NCBI GenBank assembly: GCA_002839825.1
Contig: PGYU01000005.1
Coordinates: forward strand, 124,001 to 188,000
Source: Ignavibacteriae bacterium HGW-Ignavibacteriae-1
GTDB lineage: Bacteria; Bacteroidota; Ignavibacteria; Kapaibacteriales; UBA2268
Direction: 5' to 3'
DNA length: 64,000 nt
Shown here piece by piece: positions 35,545 to 45,007 of this stretch (positions are counted from its first letter, which is position 1; every line of letters starts with the position of its first letter). The notes beneath the pieces were generated by a model. That model saw only the letters and a list, made by a program, of their open reading frames with translations, was not told where the DNA came from and did no database searches. The translations under genes and the position numbers were made by a program.

Positions 35545-36144
35545 TTAAAAGGTTACATAAGTTTTATTCTTCAAGTCAAACCTTCCATTAGATATAACTA
35601 CTGAATCCCCGTTTTTGTTCTTTAATGTCATTTCAAATGTTCCACTTACATAAGAACCCATTGTATAATGTCCCCAAATACGTTCACCCTCATATGGCTG
35701 ATAATCACGTTGAATTTTTGTTATGTTTACAAAATTTGAATTCGATAATGAATCAACTAATTTGTAAACTCCATCTTTTACATCTTCGTATTGAAAAGTA
35801 GCTTCTTTGATTTTATATTGTCCTTCATATAATATCGAATCTATATTTAACCAAAAAGCCTGTGCTTTATGGTTATTTCTTGCTTAGATTTCAATATTAA
35901 AAAAGTCATTAGCTTTATTCTTGCTTGAATCATATTCTGTTACTAATTGTATCATCCTATGTGATTGCTGTGCAAAAAGTATATTAGAGCTAGCTTGGGG
36001 TCGAAACACTTCACCATTTAAAAGAAATGAAATTGTGCCTTTTCCACTTGTTGACGGGGATGTAAGAGAATTTTCGTCACCATCACCACAAGCACTAAGA
36101 GCTATCATACTCGAGAAGAGTATTGTTATTATGAGTTTTTTCAT
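35545..36144 (-). pseudogene. Lipoprotein paralogue interrupted by an in-frame stop
   Basis: A 200-codon reading frame homologous along its full length to the two lipoprotein genes at 55538 and 56165. It starts MKKLIITILFSSMIALSACG (lipobox SAC), keeps ENSLTSPSTSGKGT and FLLNGEV, and ends in the family's GTFEMTLKNKNGDSVVI and NGRFDLKN blocks. A single TAA at 35884-35886, after NDFFNIEI, interrupts an otherwise open frame. Either a recent pseudogene, or a sequencing error. Its leader has the same 19-21 bp palindrome as the gene at 55538. Confidence 0.8.
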
Positions 36145-36189
36145 GTTAAGTCTCCGTTGCAATTTAATAAAATCTTCGATTTTCATTTT

Positions 36190-36233
36190 TGTCAGGTGTA
36201 ACACCTGACAAGTCGGAAATCACATCTCCGACT
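36190..36233 (-). promoter_or_regulatory. Two adjacent hairpins between T9SS gene and lipoprotein pseudogene
   Basis: TGTCAGGTGT-A-ACACCTGACA palindrome (36190-36210) next to AGTCGGA...TCCGACT (36211-36233). They follow the T9SS gene stop by 3 bp, so can act as its 3' hairpins, while the first palindrome also sits 46 bp before the lipoprotein start, the same distance as at 55472-55490. Confidence 0.55.
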
Positions 36234-36236
36234 CAT

Positions 36237-39200
36237 CTATTTCAATATTATCAGTTTCTCGGTGCGGACTGCCATTCCGCTTATCATCCTAATTAAATAT
36301 GTGCCGCTCGAATAATTCGCAGCGTCTATGGTTAGCGTGTAGTTACCGGGTTTGAAGCAGCCTTCTGCGAGCGTTTCGACTAATTCGCCATAGGAATTGT
36401 ACATATTGATTGCAGTCAAATCCTCTGTGACGGTGCTAAAGACAAGTTCCGTAGTGCCTGAAAGTGGATTTGCTCCTGTCAGTACCATTCCAACGTTGCC
36501 GGATAAATCAAGCAAACGGCTGTCCAAATCACAGTTCCCGATTATTTGCAATTGTCCTTCAAACTCTTCAACGTCAATCATAATAATTGATGTGAAAACT
36601 ACACTATCTATTACCAAAGGTCCTACAATTTTATTGCCTAAAAGTGCTTGAGCGCGGATATTAAACCAATTGCCTGAAGTAAGATTTTCCAAATTACTCA
36701 AATTTGCATTTACTATTAATTTTCCCGCTTGATTTTCGCTGATTGTGGCTTGTGTGATACTTGAAGCGAAATTTGCACCGACCACGACGCTTTCGGGATA
36801 GAGCATTGTTGGCTCATAACTGAGATAGAGACTAACTGATTCAGCACCTGAGCCGTTGATAGCGTAGCCGTCCTGAATAGTCATGAAAATCGGAATATCG
36901 AAAACTTGACCTAATTCGGCGACGATATTTGTGGGGCGAATTTCCGAAACAATCGGTACCATTCTATCATCAATAGCTTCGCCGGAAATCGGGAATGAAT
37001 ATGTCAGATTGCAGGGGAGACTGACATTTGCCGTTACATAATCCGAGAAATCTCCACCAACTAAGCGTTTGAATTCATAAACTATAATTATATTGCCTTG
37101 TGGCGCAATCGTCAATGGGAAATCAGTCGGTGTGTGTGAAATCAACTCAAATGGTGCCGGAACTGTAATCGAAGTGATTACCAAATCTTCGGTTGGGTCC
37201 GGATTTGTCCAGGTTTGGTTGAATTGTTCGGCTACGCCTAAAGCATCAGAGCCAAATGCAATCTGAAGTCCGTCAATTTGAGGAGCTTGAGCGGCTGTAC
37301 GCTCGGCTTTTAACAATATTACAATTCGTTCTTTGCAAGGTTCAACAACAAAAACTAAGGAATCAAGATAAATGCCCGGCTGAGTTTGCGTTAATGTCAC
37401 AGTGAATTGATTGGAATTTTGGTTCAAAATGCTATTTTGAGTCAAATTTGTAGAAAAATGAGTTCCTGAATGAATTATATTTCCAATGTTTGCGCCTGCG
37501 CTTGATGCATTAATATCAAAATCTAATGTAACAGTCCCGGGTTCCTCGCAATTTTTAATGATACCGAAATCAATTTCATCTACCACAGTAATATCGAGCC
37601 CGTTTTGTGGTGGAATAATTGTAATTTGTGGAGATAACATCGTACAAGGCATATACTGGATATTGACTACATAAGAGTCGGTTGTAGTGAATTTGACTTT
37701 GATTTTAACGTTTACTTCTGTATTAGCTGCTATTTCAAAAGGCAAGTTCTCATCAATAATGAAGCGAGTGTCGGGTCCTTGCCTATTTAGGTTGAACGGA
37801 TATGTTGTGTTATTCGAAATTGTAATAAAAGTATCAATTTCAGTGGCACAAATCGGAAAATCGGAAAAATCGAACTCTAATGGGCTGAATTCCAATTTTG
37901 GGTCAACAATCTCGACTGTTAGATGTATTTTCAGTGTGTCAACTTTATCAGGCTCGGTGATTACATGATATGCAATTAGGGCTGTGTCAACGTAAATTCC
38001 CGGAGTGTTAGCCAAAATTCTGACAGTTAATGCCATTTGATTATTTTCATTTAAGACAGTTTTTTCGTTTGGATTGCTGAATCTTGGCGATGAAACATCA
38101 AAATATCCGAACATCATAACAGGTTTGAAAATCATAAACTTATCAGGACCTGTCGAGAATAAAGTTATCGTAGAATCCATAAATTGGTCGCAATTGAGCG
38201 GGACTATACCAAAGTTAATATCTCGCGGTGCAGGGTCGAGTACGGATACACCTTCATTCGGTCTGAATCCTGTCAATGATGTCACTTTAGTTATGTTACA
38301 CGGTCCTCTAAACGTTAGTTGACCGTCGCGAGTTCCAAAACCAACGGGTGCAAATCTAATTTTAAAGACAATCGAAGAATTTGCAGGGATTGTATAAATA
38401 TTTTTAATCGGTTCCGGCAATGGTGATATTATCGAGAAGCCGTCACCTGCGATAATAACATCATTTGCGTTAAAAATAATATCTTTGTTGGTGTTATTAG
38501 TGATAGTCAAGTCTTTTTCGGGGTCTGTATCAGCATTGAAACTTAAAGTTGCATCGCTCAAAGCAAAATCAGGGTTTATAATTCTTATTTCAACTCGATA
38601 TGAACTGTCTGAGCACAATCCGCCCTTAACGGCAATGAATTGATAAACACCATCTTGATTTACGTCGATTTCATTATTTTTTGAAAATTCAGCACCGTCT
38701 TTCATCCAGAAAAATCCATCGGATTGAGTTGGTGTGACTAAACCGCGGAGCTTTTGGTTTTGACCAATACACAGTTGAATTATCGTATCTTTTGAAAATG
38801 TTTTGAAAGTCAAAGGGTCAGTAATGTAAACTTCGGGGGCGTCAAGCACATTAATTGTAATTGAGTTTGAGCCTGAAATGCAACCGGAACTTTTATCAGT
38901 GATTTCCAAATAGTAAGTCCCGGACTTGTTGACAATTACTGTATGTTCGGCGCTTGTGAAGCTCGCATCGGCTGTGTTTATCCACTTAAAAGAATATTTA
39001 GTCAGATTTTTAATGCTCGAAGTCAATTCCAGTTCTTCATTTCCGCAGAATGTAGTAATATCACTATTCGATGTTATAACAGGTTCGGGCGGTATATCCT
39101 TGATGACTCCTATTGATTGAGCAAATTGATTTTCATTGTACGAGCGCCCTCTGCCGTTAGTCATCTGTAAATCAATTTGGTCTGCATCAATTTCACTTCG

Positions 39201-40229
39201 ATTATATCTGTAAGCATAGATTCGATAACCATATTTTTTACCACATTCAAAAACTACTCCCGGGATTGCATCAAATTTATCAATGAATTCAGTGTTTGTC
39301 AAATCGGGTACATATCCAATCAAAGTATAAGGTCCCCAAGATTGCCCAATATTATAGATTTTACCGTCTTCGATGTTCGGGTTAAAATTTTCATTATCCA
39401 CATATCGTAGAATCATATACCCTTCGATTGGGTCGGAAATCGTGCCTGCAGCTGTCCATTCCAAGCGAATTTGGTCTTTATTTGCACCTACAATTTGAGT
39501 TCCGGTCATAGCAGGATTGGTCCAATCAGGTTGTCTCAATCCTCGCCAATACAATTGATTTACATCAGTACTCAATTTTGAATTATTAGCTTTTCCTTTT
39601 GAAATATGAGTATTATCTAATGCTGCAAGTGTGTTGCTTAGTCCGCCACCGTATTGAGATTTGTTTGTTCCGGGAACAACACGTAAAGAATATCCCTGTC
39701 CGGGAGACGCATCTTGAACACCAATTTTCGGATTGGGAAGACTGGCAAATAATGCTTGTTTATCAGCGAGACTGGCGTGAGCTAAGACATGAACATGATT
39801 GCCATCGGGGTCAAGAAGTTGAATCATATCACTTGTGTAATTCAAATTAAGTCCTCTATCTGCCCAATCAGTCATATCTCCATCTTCCATGTAGGGAGTG
39901 AAATGCAAGACACTTTGTTTGCCAATTTCAATATACCCGTCGTCTTTATTTTCATCAACCGAAAATCCCTGGTGGTTGATTATTATAACAGTACCCCGTC
40001 TTAAATTTCGCCACAGACTATGGTCTTTAAATATAACTCCTCCCATCCAACTTTCATTTTGGCTGTTATCGCGGATTTTATATCCGACAAGTGATACATT
40101 GTCTTCAATAATTAGAAGCTCTGTCCATTCTAAACTTCCAATCAAATATTCGCTTATCACAACAGGCTGGGTACTGGCGGTGTTATATGCTGCAAAGCAT
40201 ATAAATATAGTAAGTATTAATTTTTTCAT
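36237..40229 (-). CDS. Large secreted multidomain protein with T9SS sorting domain
   Basis: A protein of about 1330 residues, started at the ATG giving MKKLILTIFICFAAYNTAS (signal peptide). Residues about 20-210 look like a lamin-tail-type beta domain (VVISEYLIGSLEWTELLIIED). A fibronectin/Ig-like part and an Ig-like cell-surface domain (SGTYYLEITDKSSGC, DGVYQFIAVKGG) follow, then choice-of-anchor-D style repeats, a cohesin-like segment (DIPIFMTIQDGYAINGSG, SLYLSYEPTMLYPESV) and a C-terminal T9SS domain (MYNSYGELVETL...GTYLIRMISGMAVRTEKLIIL). Monocistronic; probably a cell-surface or secreted structural protein. Confidence 0.83.
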   Translation of the reverse strand: MKKLILTIFICFAAYNTASTQPVVISEYLIGSLEWTELLIIEDNVSLVGYKIRDNSQNESWMGGVIFKDHSLWRNLRRGTVIIINHQGFSVDENKDDGYIEIGKQSVLHFTPYMEDGDMTDWADRGLNLNYTSDMIQLLDPDGNHVHVLAHASLADKQALFASLPNPKIGVQDASPGQGYSLRVVPGTNKSQYGGGLSNTLAALDNTHISKGKANNSKLSTDVNQLYWRGLRQPDWTNPAMTGTQIVGANKDQIRLEWTAAGTISDPIEGYMILRYVDNENFNPNIEDGKIYNIGQSWGPYTLIGYVPDLTNTEFIDKFDAIPGVVFECGKKYGYRIYAYRYNRSEIDADQIDLQMTNGRGRSYNENQFAQSIGVIKDIPPEPVITSNSDITTFCGNEELELTSSIKNLTKYSFKWINTADASFTSAEHTVIVNKSGTYYLEITDKSSGCISGSNSITINVLDAPEVYITDPLTFKTFSKDTIIQLCIGQNQKLRGLVTPTQSDGFFWMKDGAEFSKNNEIDVNQDGVYQFIAVKGGLCSDSSYRVEIRIINPDFALSDATLSFNADTDPEKDLTITNNTNKDIIFNANDVIIAGDGFSIISPLPEPIKNIYTIPANSSIVFKIRFAPVGFGTRDGQLTFRGPCNITKVTSLTGFRPNEGVSVLDPAPRDINFGIVPLNCDQFMDSTITLFSTGPDKFMIFKPVMMFGYFDVSSPRFSNPNEKTVLNENNQMALTVRILANTPGIYVDTALIAYHVITEPDKVDTLKIHLTVEIVDPKLEFSPLEFDFSDFPICATEIDTFITISNNTTYPFNLNRQGPDTRFIIDENLPFEIAANTEVNVKIKVKFTTTDSYVVNIQYMPCTMLSPQITIIPPQNGLDITVVDEIDFGIIKNCEEPGTVTLDFDINASSAGANIGNIIHSGTHFSTNLTQNSILNQNSNQFTVTLTQTQPGIYLDSLVFVVEPCKERIVILLKAERTAAQAPQIDGLQIAFGSDALGVAEQFNQTWTNPDPTEDLVITSITVPAPFELISHTPTDFPLTIAPQGNIIIVYEFKRLVGGDFSDYVTANVSLPCNLTYSFPISGEAIDDRMVPIVSEIRPTNIVAELGQVFDIPIFMTIQDGYAINGSGAESVSLYLSYEPTMLYPESVVVGANFASSITQATISENQAGKLIVNANLSNLENLTSGNWFNIRAQALLGNKIVGPLVIDSVVFTSIIMIDVEEFEGQLQIIGNCDLDSRLLDLSGNVGMVLTGANPLSGTTELVFSTVTEDLTAINMYNSYGELVETLAEGCFKPGNYTLTIDAANYSSGTYLIRMISGMAVRTEKLIILK

Positions 40230-40331
40230 GTAAAAATAATTTTTAGTTTTAGTCATAACTCAATCTGCAATTTAACATATTTAAATTATATTTGTATTAA
40301 TGAAGTATGAATATTTAGCTTATTGGACTAT

Positions 40332-41234
40332 ATGCAAGAAAATCAAGAAAAACCTCAGTCAACTTTAGCAAAATTTTACATGAAAATTGTAGGTGTTTTG
40401 ATAGTACTTACCATTTTATTTGCATTAATTCAAGTTGCAGTGACTTTACTTTTTGATTCATCATTTGGTTCAGATTTCAAAGTGAGTTATGATTTGCACT
40501 GGATAGTTCTAACTCAATTTGGGACCTTTTTTTTACTGGCAATAGTTATAGCCAAACGATCGGGAGATATTAAATCAAGTCTCCGGTTGAATTGGAATTT
40601 CCCTACCGTTTGGTTGATACCTTTGACATTGGGCTGGCTTACTATGATTGTACTCGAAAGCTCCATCATAACTTTTGCTATATACTTGTTACCACACGAG
40701 ATGGGGGCATGGTTAGCTAATCAATTTGAATCTTTAGATAAATTTTATAGAGATATTTTTAGTTTAGATAGTACAAATTTTACTCAAATTTTAGTTGTGC
40801 TTTTAGCAGGAGCTTTAACACCTGCAATTTGCGAGGAGCTATTCTTCAGGGGAATGTTGCTTTCAAAAACACGTCAATACGTTTCGATACGCTCATCTCT
40901 AATCCTGACATCATTATTATTCGCTGCAATTCATTTCCAACCGGTGAGCTTCATAATGTTGTTCATCATAGGTTTATATCTTGGGGTTACGGTTATTATC
41001 ACAGGCAGCATTTATCCCGCAATAATTATCCATTTCATCAATAATGCTATCACATTCATTACAATGTCCTATGATTCAACTTCATATATGAGTGTCATTC
41101 AAGACAATAACGATTTGTTCAGAGAGCTTGGACTTGCTTTGATAGCGATTCTAACAATAATTTTGTTGTACAAATATTTCTTCAAATCAAAATTGAGCTT
41201 CGAGCATGAGGGAAATCATCCGAGTGATTCCTAA
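40332..41234 (+). CDS. CPBP-family intramembrane metalloprotease
   Basis: A protein of about 300 residues, started at the ATG at 40332 with GGA upstream (the longer frame begins with TTG). It has eight predicted membrane segments. The CPBP/Abi catalytic motifs are present: EELFFRG (motif 1, EExxxR), HF (in SLLFAAIHFQPVSF) and HFINN near residue 238. Such proteases cleave within the membrane; bacterial members process small proteins or confer bacteriocin self-immunity. Its last 16 codons overlap the convergent TonB receptor gene. Confidence 0.88.
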   Translation: MQENQEKPQSTLAKFYMKIVGVLIVLTILFALIQVAVTLLFDSSFGSDFKVSYDLHWIVLTQFGTFFLLAIVIAKRSGDIKSSLRLNWNFPTVWLIPLTLGWLTMIVLESSIITFAIYLLPHEMGAWLANQFESLDKFYRDIFSLDSTNFTQILVVLLAGALTPAICEELFFRGMLLSKTRQYVSIRSSLILTSLLFAAIHFQPVSFIMLFIIGLYLGVTVIITGSIYPAIIIHFINNAITFITMSYDSTSYMSVIQDNNDLFRELGLALIAILTIILLYKYFFKSKLSFEHEGNHPSDS

Positions 41235-43400
41235 GTTACCGACCATCGTCGTGTAATAGTAATCAAATACATTACTTACATTCATTGTAAGTTTCAATTG
41301 TTGTCCGGTTAAGTTCTCCATATCGTAAATCAATCTCGCATCAACAACGTGCATATCGACACGTGCGTCAGCGTGCTTAACAAGATTAGCCAATTGAGGG
41401 TCAATATTTTTTACTTTTGATTTGAAGCGATAATCTGCTTGCAATTCAAAATCACCGTAAGGAATCAAAAAGCGGTTATACCACAGAATTTCTGAACGAT
41501 AATTCAAAATTTCATCGTTTGCTAAATTTCGCGGATTCATGAATGTAAATGAGCTTTCCAAGCCCAAGAATCCCGCGATGAATGATTTAGCTGCAAACTC
41601 CAAACCCTGAATTTTTGCTCTCGTAACATTCTGAAATTTAATTGTAGATTCTGTAGGACTGAGGAAAGAAGGCTCTATCAAATCGTACATATCATTTTGG
41701 AAAATTGCTAAATCAAAATATATCGGTGTGTCATAAAATTCGAGTGTGTAATTTGCACCAACTTCAAAGGACCAACTTTTTTCAGCCTTGAGCTGTGGAT
41801 TGGGGAGAACTTCAAATCCTTGGAACGATACAGACGAAAACCTTTCAGCTACTGAGGGAGCACGGAATCCCGCTCCTGCTGAAGCACGAAAATGTAAAAT
41901 AGGAGAGTAATTATACGCTAAACCAAATTTGGGCGATGAGACAAGCTCACCGTCTGATAAATCACCATTGCTTTCATTTGTCTTGAAATCTTCATAATCT
42001 GCACGCACACCCAAAGTAACCAGAAAATCATCAGTAAGTTTAGTTTCATTCTGAATATATGCAGCGTAAATATCCTGTCTTTGGTCGCCATATGTCCTCG
42101 AATTCACTGTAGTATTTGTTGAATTTAGTCCAAAAGTTAAAGCTGATCTGGCTGTTATGCTATAATTTGCTTGAATTTCGGAATTCACAGCCATAGCTTT
42201 GGATTGTCTATATTCGAAGTCGTTGATTGGTAAAGTATTGTTGTATTCAGTGAGATAGAACCCTGTTCTGGCTGATATAAAAAAGTTTGAATTGAAAATA
42301 TGATTCAAATTCCCAAAAACTGAAAATTTGTCGGACTTTATTCTTACCTGCCTATCAGTATCAGTAGGAGGACGTGTGGCACTATCTAAGCTATTCCAAT
42401 ATACCCAATCAGTAGCATCAGAAAAGGCACCGTTCAAAAGTATTGATAAGTTTGTCCTATCGGTAAAATCATAGTTGATTTTGCCAAACAGACTTGAACG
42501 ATACGAATCATCATAAGCTCTGTAGCCCATATCATTATAATATCCACCCGAAAAAAGTAGCCCAATTTTGCCAACTTTTTGAGAAAAAGAGCCGCTCAAT
42601 CCTGAACGATGTTGCAAATCATCAGTAAAAATCCATTGTTTAAGTCTTGGTTGGGTATATAGCCCGGCATACGTGCGAAATCTGATGTCAGCCTTATCGC
42701 GTGGTTGCTCGGTAATTAAATTGACAACACCACCCAAAGCTCCTGAGCCGTATAAAGCCGAACCGGCACCTTTGACAATTTCAATTCGGTCAATGTTGAA
42801 CATCGGCAAAGCATCGAATTTCATATCGCCGTTGTCGCCTGCTAATAGGGGATAGCCGTCCAAAAGGAGTGCCGCTCTCGAGCCGATTCCAAACGAAAAT
42901 CCTGATGAACCGCGAATGCTGACATTATCTTGGTTGATTTCCAATCCGGGAACGTATTCTAAGGCTCTTTCCAATGTGCTTACGCCGCGTGCATCGAGTT
43001 GCCGCTTGTCTATCACAGATACCGAAATTGGCACTTCTTGCACCGCCTGAACCCTTTTATTTGCCGAAACAACAACTTCGCCTGTTTGCAAAGGTTGGCT
43101 CTTCAAAGCGATTTGGACATCAATTTTTTCGTTTACAAATTCAATTTGCATTTTCTGAGTTTCGTAGCCAATCATTGAAATGATTAGTGTAATTTTGCTT
43201 TTCGGAATGCTTAAATTTATAGTGAATTTACCGCTTCTATCTGCGATTGCTCCATAAGCAGTACCTTCAACTCGGATTGTTGCTCCGGATAAAATATCTC
43301 CCGTCTCAGCATCAGACACACTGCCGGATATAACTTCAGCATTAGAATATGCAACTGTGCATATAAAAAGTATGATAAAAAGGTAAAGATTTCTTTTCAT
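41187..43400 (-). CDS. TonB-dependent outer-membrane receptor
   Basis: A 737-residue receptor. A signal peptide (ending YSNAE) is followed by a carboxypeptidase-regulatory-like domain (GSVSDAETGDILSGATIRVEG, about residues 27-110), a plug (PISVSVIDKRQLDARG, VSIRGSSGFSFGIGSRAALLLDG, IEIVKGAGSALYGSGALGGVVNLIT; about 115-230) and a 22-strand barrel ending YYTTMVGNLGITRMISLMLEAQF. It imports a ligand such as a siderophore, vitamin or oligosaccharide using TonB energy; the substrate is unknown. Two bp after the lipoprotein gene, so co-transcribed. Confidence 0.93.
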   Translation of the reverse strand: MKRNLYLFIILFICTVAYSNAEVISGSVSDAETGDILSGATIRVEGTAYGAIADRSGKFTINLSIPKSKITLIISMIGYETQKMQIEFVNEKIDVQIALKSQPLQTGEVVVSANKRVQAVQEVPISVSVIDKRQLDARGVSTLERALEYVPGLEINQDNVSIRGSSGFSFGIGSRAALLLDGYPLLAGDNGDMKFDALPMFNIDRIEIVKGAGSALYGSGALGGVVNLITEQPRDKADIRFRTYAGLYTQPRLKQWIFTDDLQHRSGLSGSFSQKVGKIGLLFSGGYYNDMGYRAYDDSYRSSLFGKINYDFTDRTNLSILLNGAFSDATDWVYWNSLDSATRPPTDTDRQVRIKSDKFSVFGNLNHIFNSNFFISARTGFYLTEYNNTLPINDFEYRQSKAMAVNSEIQANYSITARSALTFGLNSTNTTVNSRTYGDQRQDIYAAYIQNETKLTDDFLVTLGVRADYEDFKTNESNGDLSDGELVSSPKFGLAYNYSPILHFRASAGAGFRAPSVAERFSSVSFQGFEVLPNPQLKAEKSWSFEVGANYTLEFYDTPIYFDLAIFQNDMYDLIEPSFLSPTESTIKFQNVTRAKIQGLEFAAKSFIAGFLGLESSFTFMNPRNLANDEILNYRSEILWYNRFLIPYGDFELQADYRFKSKVKNIDPQLANLVKHADARVDMHVVDARLIYDMENLTGQQLKLTMNVSNVFDYYYTTMVGNLGITRMISLMLEAQF

Positions 43401-43402
43401 AA

Positions 43403-43906
43403 TTAAAATGGCATTGGTGGTAAATCTTTAAAATCAATGTCAATTGAAATGTCGTAATGCCTGCCCGATTCAATTCGGATTGTAGATGGCTTGTGCTTTT
43501 CATCCGAAATGTTGTACAATCCGATTACCCTTTGCGAAGTGATTGAAGTATCGAATTGTTGAATGGCAGCAATATAGACCAAATCTGTCGGAGTGCCATT
43601 TATTTCAAATGAAAATCTTGAACTGTCAACAAATAGGGGTAAGGATGCCAATGTGAAATAAGCATTCCCATTTATAATATCAGCGAAAATGCCCGTTGAA
43701 TCGGGGTATTTTTTAAAAGCAACCACTCTGACTGCAAAGACTGAATCTTCGGGGGGCCAGTCAGCGATTCCTTTTACAAATTTGAGTGTTCCGGATAGAT
43801 AAGATTTATCGGCTTCAGGCTTTGGAGCCAATCCGCCATCACAAGATAACATACAAAATGTTAGCAACAAAGCTAAGATAATTGGTAAAAGTTTGTCAAT
43901 TCTCAT
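43403..43906 (-). CDS. Lipoprotein paired with the TonB receptor
   Basis: A 167-residue lipoprotein from the ATG at 43906 (the codon at 43909 is TTG). The signal ends TFCMLSC (lipobox). The mature part is beta-rich (YLSGTLKFVKGIADWPPEDSVFAVRVVAF, IRIESGRHYDISIDI) with no family that I recognise. Gene order lipoprotein-receptor, with 2 bp between, suggests a surface ligand-binding partner of the receptor, as with HmuY- or BtuG-like pairs. Confidence 0.75.
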   Translation of the reverse strand: MRIDKLLPIILALLLTFCMLSCDGGLAPKPEADKSYLSGTLKFVKGIADWPPEDSVFAVRVVAFKKYPDSTGIFADIINGNAYFTLASLPLFVDSSRFSFEINGTPTDLVYIAAIQQFDTSITSQRVIGLYNISDEKHKPSTIRIESGRHYDISIDIDFKDLPPMPF

Positions 43907-44363
43907 CAAATTTTCGATATTCCCGTAACATTTTTTATTTCAATTTAATTTCATGAACTAGATATTAAAGTAAGGATTACATTGGTTTATAATTATCTAC
44001 TCCGAATTCAATCCATACATCATAGATTCAATGTCAAAACGAAAATAACATTAACGAAGAACAGTTTTAAATATTAGGAATATGTAAAGAATTTTGTAGA
44101 TTATCTTAAAAGCCGAATTTTATAACATCATTTATTACGGATTTACTAACAACAAAGTGAATATTATGTCATTATGATAGTATTTGTCTAATTATTTTTC
44201 AACAATATGATTTTTTTTTTGCATAGTTCTAAATTATAAGTTATTTTGTATCATAGGAAGATATGTATTTTGAAAATTTATGTGATAAACTTAACAATAT
44301 TGAAAGTTAAGAACCGTAATCAAGACATTAACATGTTATTATATAAAATATTTTGGAGATATT
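43907..44363. other. AT-rich intergenic stretch upstream of rex
   Basis: About 450 bp between the divergent lipoprotein/TonB and rex operons, with long A/T tracts. I see no repeats, no RNA structure and no convincing Rex operator; the nearest match is a partial TGTGATAAACTTAACA near 44281. A ribosome-binding site GGAG precedes rex. Confidence 0.45.
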
Positions 44364-44990
44364 ATGACTAACAAAGGACAGATTTTAAGATTGCTGAACT
44401 ACAAGAACTTGCTGAAGCACTTGCAAACATTGGGCTTCAAGAAAGTATTTTCAGACAACATTTCTGATACCTTGGAAATATCATCATCATTAGTGAGGAA
44501 AGATTTCGGAAATTTTGGTATTACCGGAAATCGCAAAGGTGGATATGAAATAGATTCGATTCTGGGTAAAATTGATGATATTTTGGGCAAAGATGAAATC
44601 CAAAAAGTTGTCGTAATTGGAGTTGGGAGAATTGGCGAAGCTCTGATGAAATATCAGGGATTTATGAAAGAAGGCATTCAAATCGTAGCCGGTTTCGATA
44701 TTGACCCAAGCAGAATCAACGCAGAAGGCAATCCGCCTGTGCTTCATAACGATAAAATTGCCGATTTTATAGAAGAAAACGATATCAAAATTTGCATTAT
44801 GACTGTTCCCCAAATGGTAGCCAAACATACTGTGGATTTGCTTACGGCTACCGGAATTGGCGGCATATTGAACTTTACGCCTATAAAATTTCAAAGTTCT
44901 GCTGAATTGACTATCAATAATATTAATATCGTTCATGAGCTTGAAAATTTGATTTATGTTGTAAATAAACAAAAAGACAATAAAGAATAA
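44364..44990 (+). CDS. rex: Redox-sensing transcriptional repressor Rex
   Basis: A 208-residue NADH/NAD+ sensor. The winged-helix N-domain (LLNYKNLLKHLQTLGFKKVFSDNIS...SSLVRKDFGNFGITG) is followed by KRGGYE-like NRKGGYEIDSI and a Rossmann domain with VVVIGVGRIGEALM (about residues 83-96) and AGFDIDPS. The C-terminal helix LENLIYVVNKQK allows domain swapping. Rex represses fermentation or respiration genes until NADH rises. It is 17 bp ahead of the dihydroorotate dehydrogenase-like gene, probably one operon. Confidence 0.96.
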   Translation: MTNKGQILRLLNYKNLLKHLQTLGFKKVFSDNISDTLEISSSLVRKDFGNFGITGNRKGGYEIDSILGKIDDILGKDEIQKVVVIGVGRIGEALMKYQGFMKEGIQIVAGFDIDPSRINAEGNPPVLHNDKIADFIEENDIKICIMTVPQMVAKHTVDLLTATGIGGILNFTPIKFQSSAELTINNINIVHELENLIYVVNKQKDNKE

Positions 44991-45007
44991 CACAATTCGG
45001 AGCTGTT

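Noticed and set aside
44275-44300. Rex operator upstream of rex
   Set aside because: TGTGATAAACTTAACA matches only part of the TTGTGA-N6-TCACAA consensus and is not symmetric enough.
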